From JAFGUB01 sp050305515 (GTDB taxonomy: Bacteria; Campylobacterota; Campylobacteria; Campylobacterales; Sulfurimonadaceae), in NCBI GenBank assembly GCA_050305515.1, contig JBNLFL010000025.1, positions 160,186 through 224,185 of the forward strand: DNA of 64,000 bases, written 5' to 3'. The position numbers and the translations under genes were made by a program. The notes below the pieces were generated by a model. The model saw nothing but the letters and a program-made list of their open reading frames with translations, was not told the DNA's origin and ran no database searches. Shown one piece after another: positions 58,026-64,000 of the stretch (positions are counted from its first letter, which is position 1; the number at the start of each line of letters is the position of its first letter).

Positions 58026-58595
58026 ATGGTTTTAATGATAGATAACTACGACAGCTTCACTTACAATATCGTTCAGTACTGCCGCGAACTCGGTGCCAAT
58101 CTGAAGATCATCCGAAACGACGAACTGACACTCGAAGAGATAATCGCGCTCCATCCCGAGAAGATTATTATCTCTCCGGGTCCTGCAACGCCCGATGACG
58201 CCGGTGTGACGCTGGAAGTGATCGGTTATTTTAAAGACAAGCTGCCAATTTTGGGTATCTGTCTGGGTCATCAGAGTATTGCACAGGTCTTTGGCGGTAA
58301 CGTCGTGCAGGCAAAGAACATGATGCATGGCAAAACTTCGCTCATGCAGCGAACCGGAGAGTGTGCCATCTTCGATAAGCTGCCGGAAATGTTTACGGCG
58401 ACGCGATACCATTCGCTCATTGTTGAAAAAGAGGCGTTGCCCGATGTCATCGTTCCAACGGCTTACAGCAGTGACGATCATGAGATCATGGCACTTAAAA
58501 TCAAAGACAGACCCATTTACGGAGTACAGTTTCATCCCGAATCGATCATGAGTGAATTCGGACATGAGATTCTGGATAACTTTTTGAAACTATGA
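58026..58595 (+). CDS. pabA: Glutamine amidotransferase of aminodeoxychorismate/anthranilate synthase, 189 aa
   Basis: Class I amidotransferase: GICLGHQSIAQVFGG (catalytic Cys, about residue 79) and VQFHPESIMSEFG (catalytic His and Glu near 168). N-terminal MIDNYDSFTYNIVQY is the TrpG/PabA signature. PabA and TrpG cannot be separated from sequence alone, and one protein may serve both folate and tryptophan synthesis. I use the ATG at 58026. Ends with a 4-base overlap with the membrane protein gene. Confidence 0.88.
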   Translation: MVLMIDNYDSFTYNIVQYCRELGANLKIIRNDELTLEEIIALHPEKIIISPGPATPDDAGVTLEVIGYFKDKLPILGICLGHQSIAQVFGGNVVQAKNMMHGKTSLMQRTGECAIFDKLPEMFTATRYHSLIVEKEALPDVIVPTAYSSDDHEIMALKIKDRPIYGVQFHPESIMSEFGHEILDNFLKL

Positions 58596-59779
58596 CATTT
58601 CGCATCCTCTTATTTGTGCTGCTGGGAGTCGATGCCGCGATACTGATGCTCAAGATCCCCGATCTTTCAATCAGTTACCACGAAGCAGCCATCTTTTTTG
58701 AAGCCCGGACGCTTCTGCACTACATTATTAATTTTTCAACCACTCTTTTTGGACAAAACGATTTTGCTCTTCGTCTGCCTATGATTCTCTTACATGTAGG
58801 ATCAACACTGCTGCTGTATTCCCTTGCCAAGCCCTATTCACGCTACGAGCGTGACCGGCTTTGGCTCGCCGCCGTATATATGCTGCTGCCCGGTGTCAGC
58901 AGTGCGGCGATCCTGGTCGATGACGCAGGATTGGTTCTCTTTTTTCTCATGCTCTATCTTTACATGTATCAGCGTTATCAGCAAGTCTCATTTTTTTTAC
59001 TGCCGCTTCTGATGCTGGTCGATGAGAGCTTTATGCTGCTCTATCTGGGTATGACTTTTTATGCGGCAGAACGGCGTGAAAGTAAATTGCTGTTACTTTA
59101 CGGAGCATTGTTCCTTGTGACTTTGCTGTTTTATGGATTTGATGTCAGCGGACTGCCTCAGGGGGCTTTCCTCGATACCCTCGGAATCTATGCAACGATT
59201 TTTTCACCTATTATCTTTCTATATCTTTTTTATGTTCTCTACCGCCGCAGTTTTTTCGGCCCGCGTGATCAGCTTTTTTACATTGCCGCTGCGGGTCTGT
59301 TGATGTCGCTGCTCTTCTCATTCCGTCAGCGTATTGAAGTGGAACTTTTCGCACCGTATCTGATGGCTGCACTGCCGCTTGCCATGCAGAACTTCTTTCA
59401 CTCTTACCGGGTTCGTCTGCGTCAGTACAGAAAAAAATACCGCATCTGGTTTGCGGTAGCCCTGACACTTCTTTTATTGAATGTTATCGTCGTTTTTTTC
59501 CATAAGGTCATTTACTGTTTTTTACCTGTTGCATCGCACCATTTCGCCTATCGCATGCATGTGGCAGGTGAACTTTCGCAACAGCTCAAAGCTGCAAATA
59601 TCAATTGCATCGATACAAAAAACCGCGCGATGCAGCTGCGCCTGAAATATTACGGCATTACACAGTGCGATACCTATGTACTGACGCAGCAACAACAGGA
59701 TACTGATGATTTAAATGTTACAATTTACTACAGAGAAACGCCTATTTATAGCAGATTTGTTACAAAAATACCCAAATAA
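58592..59779 (+). CDS. Multi-pass membrane protein, GT-C (ArnT/PMT-like) candidate, 395 aa
   Basis: About nine to ten hydrophobic helices through residue 305, then a soluble C-terminal part. The first loop has SISYHEAAIFFEARTLLHY, like the acidic D/E motif of GT-C sugar transferases that use lipid-linked donors, and RLPMILLHVGSTLLLY follows. A GT39-type enzyme is the best guess, but the family is not certain. It overlaps pabA by ATGA. Two one-mismatch palindromes (58790, 58960) are in its membrane segments. Confidence 0.6.
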   Translation: MTFRILLFVLLGVDAAILMLKIPDLSISYHEAAIFFEARTLLHYIINFSTTLFGQNDFALRLPMILLHVGSTLLLYSLAKPYSRYERDRLWLAAVYMLLPGVSSAAILVDDAGLVLFFLMLYLYMYQRYQQVSFFLLPLLMLVDESFMLLYLGMTFYAAERRESKLLLLYGALFLVTLLFYGFDVSGLPQGAFLDTLGIYATIFSPIIFLYLFYVLYRRSFFGPRDQLFYIAAAGLLMSLLFSFRQRIEVELFAPYLMAALPLAMQNFFHSYRVRLRQYRKKYRIWFAVALTLLLLNVIVVFFHKVIYCFLPVASHHFAYRMHVAGELSQQLKAANINCIDTKNRAMQLRLKYYGITQCDTYVLTQQQQDTDDLNVTIYYRETPIYSRFVTKIPK

Positions 59780-59830
59780 TTGATTTGGGCAGTCCATATT
59801 ATCAATCCAAGTAATCGCGCAGAGTGCCCA

Positions 59831-59839
59831 TGCTATAAT
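59831..59839 (+). promoter_or_regulatory. Extended -10 promoter of aclBA (TGCTATAAT)
   Basis: Perfect extended -10 element, 34 bases before the aclB ATG, with GAAGGGG as the ribosome site. Same sequence as the internal pilus promoter at 3655. Confidence 0.65.
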
Positions 59840-59873
59840 CTTCGTCAAACTTTAATTAGATGAAGGGGTTGCA

Positions 59874-61193
59874 ATGGCTCAAAGAGCGATTCGTGAATAC
59901 GACGGCAAAGCAATTTTCGCGAAGCACTGGAACAAATACTTCAGTGGTTTTCACTATGGATTCAAATCGGTACTGGTCACCAGCGGTGCCGAACTGAAAG
60001 CAAAGGCAAAAGAACACGGGTTTGAGTGGCTGAATCAGGAGCCGCTGGTCGCAAAACCCGATATGCTTTTCGGAAAACGGGGTAAAAACGATCTGGTATT
60101 GTTTAGAACCAATAAGCCAGGAGATGTTACTCTGGATGAAGCCGCTGCATGGATCGACGAAAAGATGTCACGGACAACAACACTGCTTTCCGGACAACAC
60201 GGTCAACTGACACATTTTGTTGTAGAACCGTTTACGCCGCACACACAGGAGCAGGAGTACTACATCTCCGCAACCACTGTCGGTGAAGATGATGTTCTTT
60301 ACATGTCTGCAGAAGGCGGTATGGAAGTAGAAGAGGGCTGGGACGAAAAAGTCAATGAAGTCCATATCCCGATTACGATGAGTGATGCCGATATGGAACA
60401 TGCCATTAAAGCTAACGTACCTGCTGACATCCCGGCAGCAAACCGCCAGAGCTTTACGTCATTCGCAATACAGTTTTTCAAGTTCTATCGCGATATGAAC
60501 TTTGCATACCTCGAAATCAACCCGATCGTCATGCTGGCTAATAATGATATGGCAATTCTTGACCTTGTCGCACGTCTTGATGATACGGCAGGCTTTATGA
60601 TGGCCGATGCGTGGGGAGATATTGAGTATCCAACAGCATTTGGAATGGAAGATCAGTCACCGGAAGAAAAAGCAATTTCCGAAGCAGACGCAAAATCGGG
60701 TGCATCACTCAAGCTGACAGTTCTAAACCCCATGGGCCGCATCTGGACGATGGTCGCAGGCGGCGGCGCCTCAGTTGTTTATGCAGATACCATTGCAGAC
60801 CTTTCCGGCGATGTCAAAGATCTTGCCAACTACGGGGAATACTCCGGCGGACCGACTACGGGAGAGACAAAGTTTTATGCTGAAACCGTTCTTGATCTGA
60901 TGACACGTCATAAAGATGCCAAAGGCCGTGACAAGATTCTTATTATCGGCGGTGCGATTGCAAACTTCACCGACGTGGCAAAAACTTTTACGGGAATCAT
61001 TCAGGCATTTGAAACGTACGCTGAAAAAATGAAAGCGCACAATACACGTATTTATGTACGCCGCGGCGGACCGAACTATGAAAAAGGTCTTAAAGATATT
61101 AAAGAAGCGGCAGACCGTCTCGGACTCTACATTGAAGTGTATGGGCCTGAAACTCACGTAACCGACATTGTGCGTATGGCACTAGAGAAATAA
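59874..61193 (+). CDS. aclB: ATP-citrate lyase subunit B (small subunit), 439 aa
   Basis: The succinyl-CoA-synthetase-beta-like half of the prokaryotic two-subunit ATP-citrate lyase, which cleaves citrate to acetyl-CoA and oxaloacetate in the reductive TCA cycle. ATP-grasp N-terminus (AIREYDGKAIFAKHW), FAYLEINPIVML (Mg site) and VYADTIADLSGDVKDLANYGEYSGGPT are diagnostic. Order aclB then aclA, as I recall for Sulfurimonas. Promoter at 59831. The 12-base gap to aclA holds a ribosome site (AAGGAGAG). Confidence 0.94.
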   Translation: MAQRAIREYDGKAIFAKHWNKYFSGFHYGFKSVLVTSGAELKAKAKEHGFEWLNQEPLVAKPDMLFGKRGKNDLVLFRTNKPGDVTLDEAAAWIDEKMSRTTTLLSGQHGQLTHFVVEPFTPHTQEQEYYISATTVGEDDVLYMSAEGGMEVEEGWDEKVNEVHIPITMSDADMEHAIKANVPADIPAANRQSFTSFAIQFFKFYRDMNFAYLEINPIVMLANNDMAILDLVARLDDTAGFMMADAWGDIEYPTAFGMEDQSPEEKAISEADAKSGASLKLTVLNPMGRIWTMVAGGGASVVYADTIADLSGDVKDLANYGEYSGGPTTGETKFYAETVLDLMTRHKDAKGRDKILIIGGAIANFTDVAKTFTGIIQAFETYAEKMKAHNTRIYVRRGGPNYEKGLKDIKEAADRLGLYIEVYGPETHVTDIVRMALEK

Positions 61194-61205
61194 GGAGAGA
61201 AGTCA

Positions 61206-63023
61206 ATGGGTGCACTATTTACTAAAGATACACAGGCTATTTTCTGGAACAACAATGCCAGCGCGATTCAACGTATGCTTGATTACGACTATGTCATCAA
61301 CCGTGAGAAACCATCCGTAGCAGCGATTGTAGCTCCTACTTCAAACAATCTGTTCGAGAAATTTTTCTACGGACCGGATGAAATCATGGTGCCGCTTTAC
61401 CGCACTACGGCCGAAGCGGCAAAAGCCCACCCGAATGCGGATGTTCTTCTGAACTTTGCTTCGTTCCGTACGGCTTATGATGTCACCATGGAAGCTATCA
61501 ATATCAAGGGTCAGTTTAAAACTGTCATGGTCACTGCAGAGGGGATTCCCGAGCGTCTGGCGCGGAAGATGAATCAGGCGGCACGTGATATGGGCGTTAC
61601 GGTTATCGGACCTGCTACAGTTGGCGGTATTGCTCCGGGTGCATTTAAAATTGCAAACGTCGGCGGTACGATTGAAAATATTATCAATTCCAAACTGCAC
61701 CGCGCGGGCTCTTGTGGTCTGGTAACACGTTCCGGTGGTCTCTTTAACGAGCTTTCCAACATCATTTCAATTAATGCTGACGGTATTGCAGAGGGTGTTG
61801 CTATCGGTGGTGACCGTTTCGTCGGATCGGTCTTTATTGATAACCTGCTGCGCATGCAGAACAATCCGCAAGTCAAATATATGGTTCTTCTGGGTGAAGT
61901 CGGTGGTACTGAAGAGTACAAGGTTATCGAAGCAGTCAAATCCGGAAAAATCACCAAACCTATCATCGCATGGTGTATCGGTACGATTGCCAAACATTTT
62001 AGCTCCGGTGTCCAATTCGGTCACGCGGGTGCGTCTGCCAATGCTGATGCTGAAACCGCGGCTTCAAAAAATGCGGCAATGGCGGAAGCAGGTATCTATG
62101 TACCGGCATCATTCAATGATCTTCCCGAAAAGATCAATGAAGTCTATACAAAACTTCTCAATGAGGGTACGATCAGCGAAATTGAAGAACCGGCACTTCG
62201 TGAAGTACCGAAAATCCGCCGTGCGAAGCAGTTTATCTGTACGATTTCCGATGATCGCGGTGATGAAGCGACTTATGCAGGGTTCCCAATCAGTTCTGTC
62301 GCAACACCGGATACCGGTTTTGGTATCGGTGATGTTATGTCTCTGCTCTGGTTCAAAAAACGCTATCCCAAATGGGCAACCGATTACATTGAAACAGTTA
62401 TCAAAACCGTTGCCGATCACGGTCCTGCGGTTTCCGGTGCACACAATGCAAAAGTTACCGCCCGTGCAGGCAAGGATGTCATCAGTTCACTCGTGACCGG
62501 TCTTTTGACAATCGGTCCACGTTTCGGCGGCGCTATTGATGATGCTGCAAAATATTTCAAATATGCTTATGACAATGGTATGAGTCCGACTGAATTCATC
62601 AGCTATATGAAAAAAGAGGGTAAACCGATTTCAGGTATCGGCCACCGTATTAAATCGGTTCGTAATCCTGATCTTCGTGTCAGCGGCCTGAAAAAATACG
62701 CAGCAGAGTTTTTCCCTTCAACACCGCTGCTTGAGTATGCGCTTGAAGTTGAAAAACTGACTACGTCTAAAAAAGACAACCTGATTCTGAACGTTGACGG
62801 TACGATCGGTATTTTGATGGTTGATATGTGGCGTTCACTCGGTTATTCTGAAAAAGAGATCGACGGTTTCATCGATGCCGGTGCACTGAACGCATTCTTC
62901 GTAGTGGGTCGTTCTATCGGTTTCATTGGACATATCCTTGATGAGAAACGTCTGGGTATGCCGATGTATCGCCATCCTATGGATGATATTCTTTACAATG
63001 TCGAAAAAGCAGAAGAGATTTAA
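61206..63023 (+). CDS. aclA: ATP-citrate lyase subunit A (large subunit), 605 aa
   Basis: Succinyl-CoA-synthetase-alpha-like N-terminal half with the phosphoacceptor loop FGHAGASANADAETAASKNA (His about 271), joined to a citrate-synthase-like C-terminal half (GPAVSGAHNA, KPISGIGHRIKSVRNPDLRV, DGTIGILMVDMW). Together with AclB it forms the rTCA carbon-fixation enzyme. No AT-rich or odd codon use. The stop codon is embedded in a perfect inverted repeat. Confidence 0.95.
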   Translation: MGALFTKDTQAIFWNNNASAIQRMLDYDYVINREKPSVAAIVAPTSNNLFEKFFYGPDEIMVPLYRTTAEAAKAHPNADVLLNFASFRTAYDVTMEAINIKGQFKTVMVTAEGIPERLARKMNQAARDMGVTVIGPATVGGIAPGAFKIANVGGTIENIINSKLHRAGSCGLVTRSGGLFNELSNIISINADGIAEGVAIGGDRFVGSVFIDNLLRMQNNPQVKYMVLLGEVGGTEEYKVIEAVKSGKITKPIIAWCIGTIAKHFSSGVQFGHAGASANADAETAASKNAAMAEAGIYVPASFNDLPEKINEVYTKLLNEGTISEIEEPALREVPKIRRAKQFICTISDDRGDEATYAGFPISSVATPDTGFGIGDVMSLLWFKKRYPKWATDYIETVIKTVADHGPAVSGAHNAKVTARAGKDVISSLVTGLLTIGPRFGGAIDDAAKYFKYAYDNGMSPTEFISYMKKEGKPISGIGHRIKSVRNPDLRVSGLKKYAAEFFPSTPLLEYALEVEKLTTSKKDNLILNVDGTIGILMVDMWRSLGYSEKEIDGFIDAGALNAFFVVGRSIGFIGHILDEKRLGMPMYRHPMDDILYNVEKAEEI

Positions 63024-63031
63024 TCTCTTCT
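63011..63031 (+). terminator. Inverted repeat spanning the aclA stop codon
   Basis: AGAAGAGATT-T-AATCTCTTCT is a 10-bp inverted repeat with a single central base, so the RNA hairpin has about 9 bp and a 3-base loop that contains the UAA stop. T-rich DNA follows at 63050-63070. It may terminate or protect the acl transcript and could slow ribosome release. Confidence 0.6.
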
Positions 63032-63071
63032 GTATTGTAGCTAACAGATTTTATTATTTTTTCTCTTCTTT

Positions 63072-63080
63072 TGATATAAT
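63072..63080 (+). promoter_or_regulatory. Extended -10 promoter of the orphan prepilin gene (TGATATAAT)
   Basis: TGATATAAT is a perfect extended -10, 29 bases before the ATG at 63110, in the 87-base gap after aclA. Confidence 0.6.
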
Positions 63081-63109
63081 CGTCCGCATCACCTTTGAAA
63101 AGGCTACTG

Positions 63110-63844
63110 ATGCAACGGGCTTTCACCCTTATTGAACTTGTATTTGTCATGGTTGTTGCCGGGATATTGGCTGCAGTTTTAATGCCTAAACTGGAACGCG
63201 ATACACTGTATGAAGCTGCATTGCAAGTTGTGACACACATTAGATACACACAACATCTTGCAATGGTGGATGATAGATTCGATATGTTAGATCAGTACTG
63301 GTATAAACGACGTTGGCAGATACGCTTCTATCAAAATATCACTTTTACATCGCGGTGTCCAACGGCAACATTTCCAAATGTATGGGCCTATTCAATCTTT
63401 TCTGATCGGCCCGGAACGTCTGGAAAAAGTACAGGTAATCCGGATAAGAGCGAGCTGGCACGCAATCCCCAAAACGGCAGCCAATTTCTTTCGGGCGGTT
63501 ATAATAATATACTGTGCGTACATAATGAGAACAATCCAGCTAACGAAGAGTCAATGGATGAATTGCGCTTGGGAGAGAAATATGATGTAAAAGATATCGA
63601 TATGAGCCGTTCGTGTCACACAGGAGGAGCAAATCCAAGTCAGCGCATTGCATTCGATCATTTAGGACGTCCACTACGCGGAGCATTTCATAACTATAGC
63701 AGTGCTTATCCCGCCAATCGTTTAATTGTTAATCAATGTCGTATCACACTGTGCAGTGTTAATGATTGTTCTACTGCATCGCAAAGCGAAAAGGTTGTAA
63801 TCGCAATAGAACCAGAGACTGGCTACGTGCATCTTTTGGAATAA
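63110..63844 (+). CDS. Orphan type IV prepilin-like protein (GspH/FimT-like), 244 aa
   Basis: MQRAFTLIELVFVMVVAGILAAVLMP is a complete prepilin signal (Ala -1, Phe +1, Glu +5). I use the ATG at 63110 after GAAAAGG; the in-frame TTG at 63095 would add five residues. The mature part has six Cys, suggesting disulfides, and a segment IAFDHLGRPLRG that resembles the FDxxGR/P pattern of GspH-type minor pilins such as the one at 3236. It lies more than 49 kb from the pilus locus, with its own promoter. Confidence 0.8.
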   Translation: MQRAFTLIELVFVMVVAGILAAVLMPKLERDTLYEAALQVVTHIRYTQHLAMVDDRFDMLDQYWYKRRWQIRFYQNITFTSRCPTATFPNVWAYSIFSDRPGTSGKSTGNPDKSELARNPQNGSQFLSGGYNNILCVHNENNPANEESMDELRLGEKYDVKDIDMSRSCHTGGANPSQRIAFDHLGRPLRGAFHNYSSAYPANRLIVNQCRITLCSVNDCSTASQSEKVVIAIEPETGYVHLLE

Positions 63845-63890
63845 AAACTAAGAAAAAGAACAATTTCCAAAAATTTCTTTCGGAAACCTC

Positions 63891-63919
63891 TTGACATTGG
63901 TTTCAATTTCTCCTATAAT
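63891..63919 (+). promoter_or_regulatory. Perfect-consensus sigma70 promoter at window end
   Basis: TTGACA (63891-63896), 17-base spacer, TATAAT (63914-63919): both boxes are exact E. coli-type consensus, very unusual in a phylum that normally lacks -35 boxes. The transcribed leader (63927 on) has a hairpin-forming stretch and no start codon with a good frame before the end. This fits a ribosomal RNA operon or other stable RNA just beyond the window, but the RNA itself is not seen. Confidence 0.6.
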
Positions 63920-64000
63920 TCCCGTCCACAAACGATGAGAGGCATCGAAAGAGCTTCGGGATCCTTCGGGTTGAAGGCATTTTGAGAACGTTTGAGATCA

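Larger units (their letters stand above)
396..58969. repeat. Highly iterated palindrome TTACATGTAA (dispersed family)
   Basis: Exact copies start at 396, 5718, 14315, 18202, 19418, 19581, 25426, 27232, 27970, 31481, 40184, 44820, 47292, 48490, 48504, 48918, 49692, 54123, 54589 and 55890. Copies with one terminal mismatch start at 3162, 3494, 12304, 21167, 26652, 55579, 58790 and 58960. Twelve exact copies are in genes and eight are between genes, although intergenic DNA is a small minority of the window. The outer flank is mostly a pyrimidine before and a purine after, giving a loose 12-bp palindrome; at 49690-49703 the palindrome extends to 14 bp. Being its own reverse complement, it has no orientation. 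I see this directly; the function (methylation target, regulator or nucleoid-protein site, uptake signature) is unknown. Confidence 0.95.

Noticed and set aside
1..64000. CRISPR arrays, insertion sequences, prophage genes
   Set aside because: No regularly spaced direct repeats, transposase motifs or phage genes were seen; the only dispersed repeat is the 10-bp palindrome.

Overview
The window comes from a chemolithoautotrophic member of the Campylobacterota (Epsilonproteobacteria), probably near Sulfurimonadaceae or Sulfurovaceae. The evidence is: a two-subunit ATP-citrate lyase pair in the order aclB-aclA (reductive TCA cycle); futalosine-pathway mqnE; a fused ispDF; a degenerate-receiver orphan regulator of the HP1021/Cj1608 type in the order ispDF-regulator-sat-pgpA, as I recall for Campylobacter; a Psr/Soe-type molybdoenzyme operon; and several multi-domain hybrid sensor kinases. 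Genus is inferred, not shown. Coding density is very high, and many genes are joined by ATGA or TAATG overlaps.

Layout. 1-14.3 kb is a complete-looking type IV pilus/type II secretion-like locus. It holds a large surface protein (5' end outside the window), four pseudopilin-like genes, PilMN-, PilO- and PilP-like inner-membrane genes, a secretin with a collagen-like Gly-X-X linker, an ExeA/MshM-like AAA ATPase, a TPR protein, a GspE/PilB ATPase, a GspF/PilC platform protein, a 31-residue membrane peptide missing from ordinary ORF calls, a lipoprotein, and two divergent pilin genes. Gene content resembles both MSHA pilus loci and the Cts transformation apparatus of Campylobacter. 14.4-32.8 kb holds a 1183-residue hybrid kinase, cmoA, pepD, nth, a tandem of a degenerate kinase and an intact hybrid kinase, a SurA/PpiC chaperone, a PLP enzyme, fbaA, an M23 peptidase, a heme-type chemoreceptor, a cupin, aroK, a thioredoxin-fold protein and hisD. 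33.0-41.1 kb is a respiratory molybdoenzyme operon (FeS subunit, NrfD-type membrane subunit, Tat-exported catalytic subunit, TorD chaperone, polyferredoxin, an AroE-like pseudoenzyme and an unknown protein). 41.1-45.7 kb is HDOD-pgpA-sat-HP1021-like-ispDF on the minus strand. 45.9-56.0 kb holds thiC, mrp, two accessory hypotheticals, glmS, glnD, mqnE and a glycosyltransferase. 56.0-64 kb holds a 27-residue membrane peptide, panE, csp, pabA/trpG, a GT-C-like membrane protein, aclB-aclA and an orphan prepilin. The window ends in a perfect-consensus sigma70 promoter with a leader that looks like the start of a stable-RNA operon.

The most unusual signal is not a gene. The 10-bp palindrome TTACATGTAA occurs 20 times exactly, plus 8 copies with one terminal mismatch. 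It lies inside genes (usually read as Leu-His-Val, sometimes Leu-Thr-Cys-Asn) and between genes, far above the roughly 0.06 expected by chance in 64 kb at equal base frequencies. Two copies make a perfect 13-bp terminator-like stem after mrp, and one sits at the -35 position of the major pilin promoter. It behaves like a highly iterated palindrome (compare cyanobacterial HIP1) or a DNA-uptake-type signature. Its presence beside a Cts-like apparatus makes a self-DNA recognition role a testable but unproven idea.
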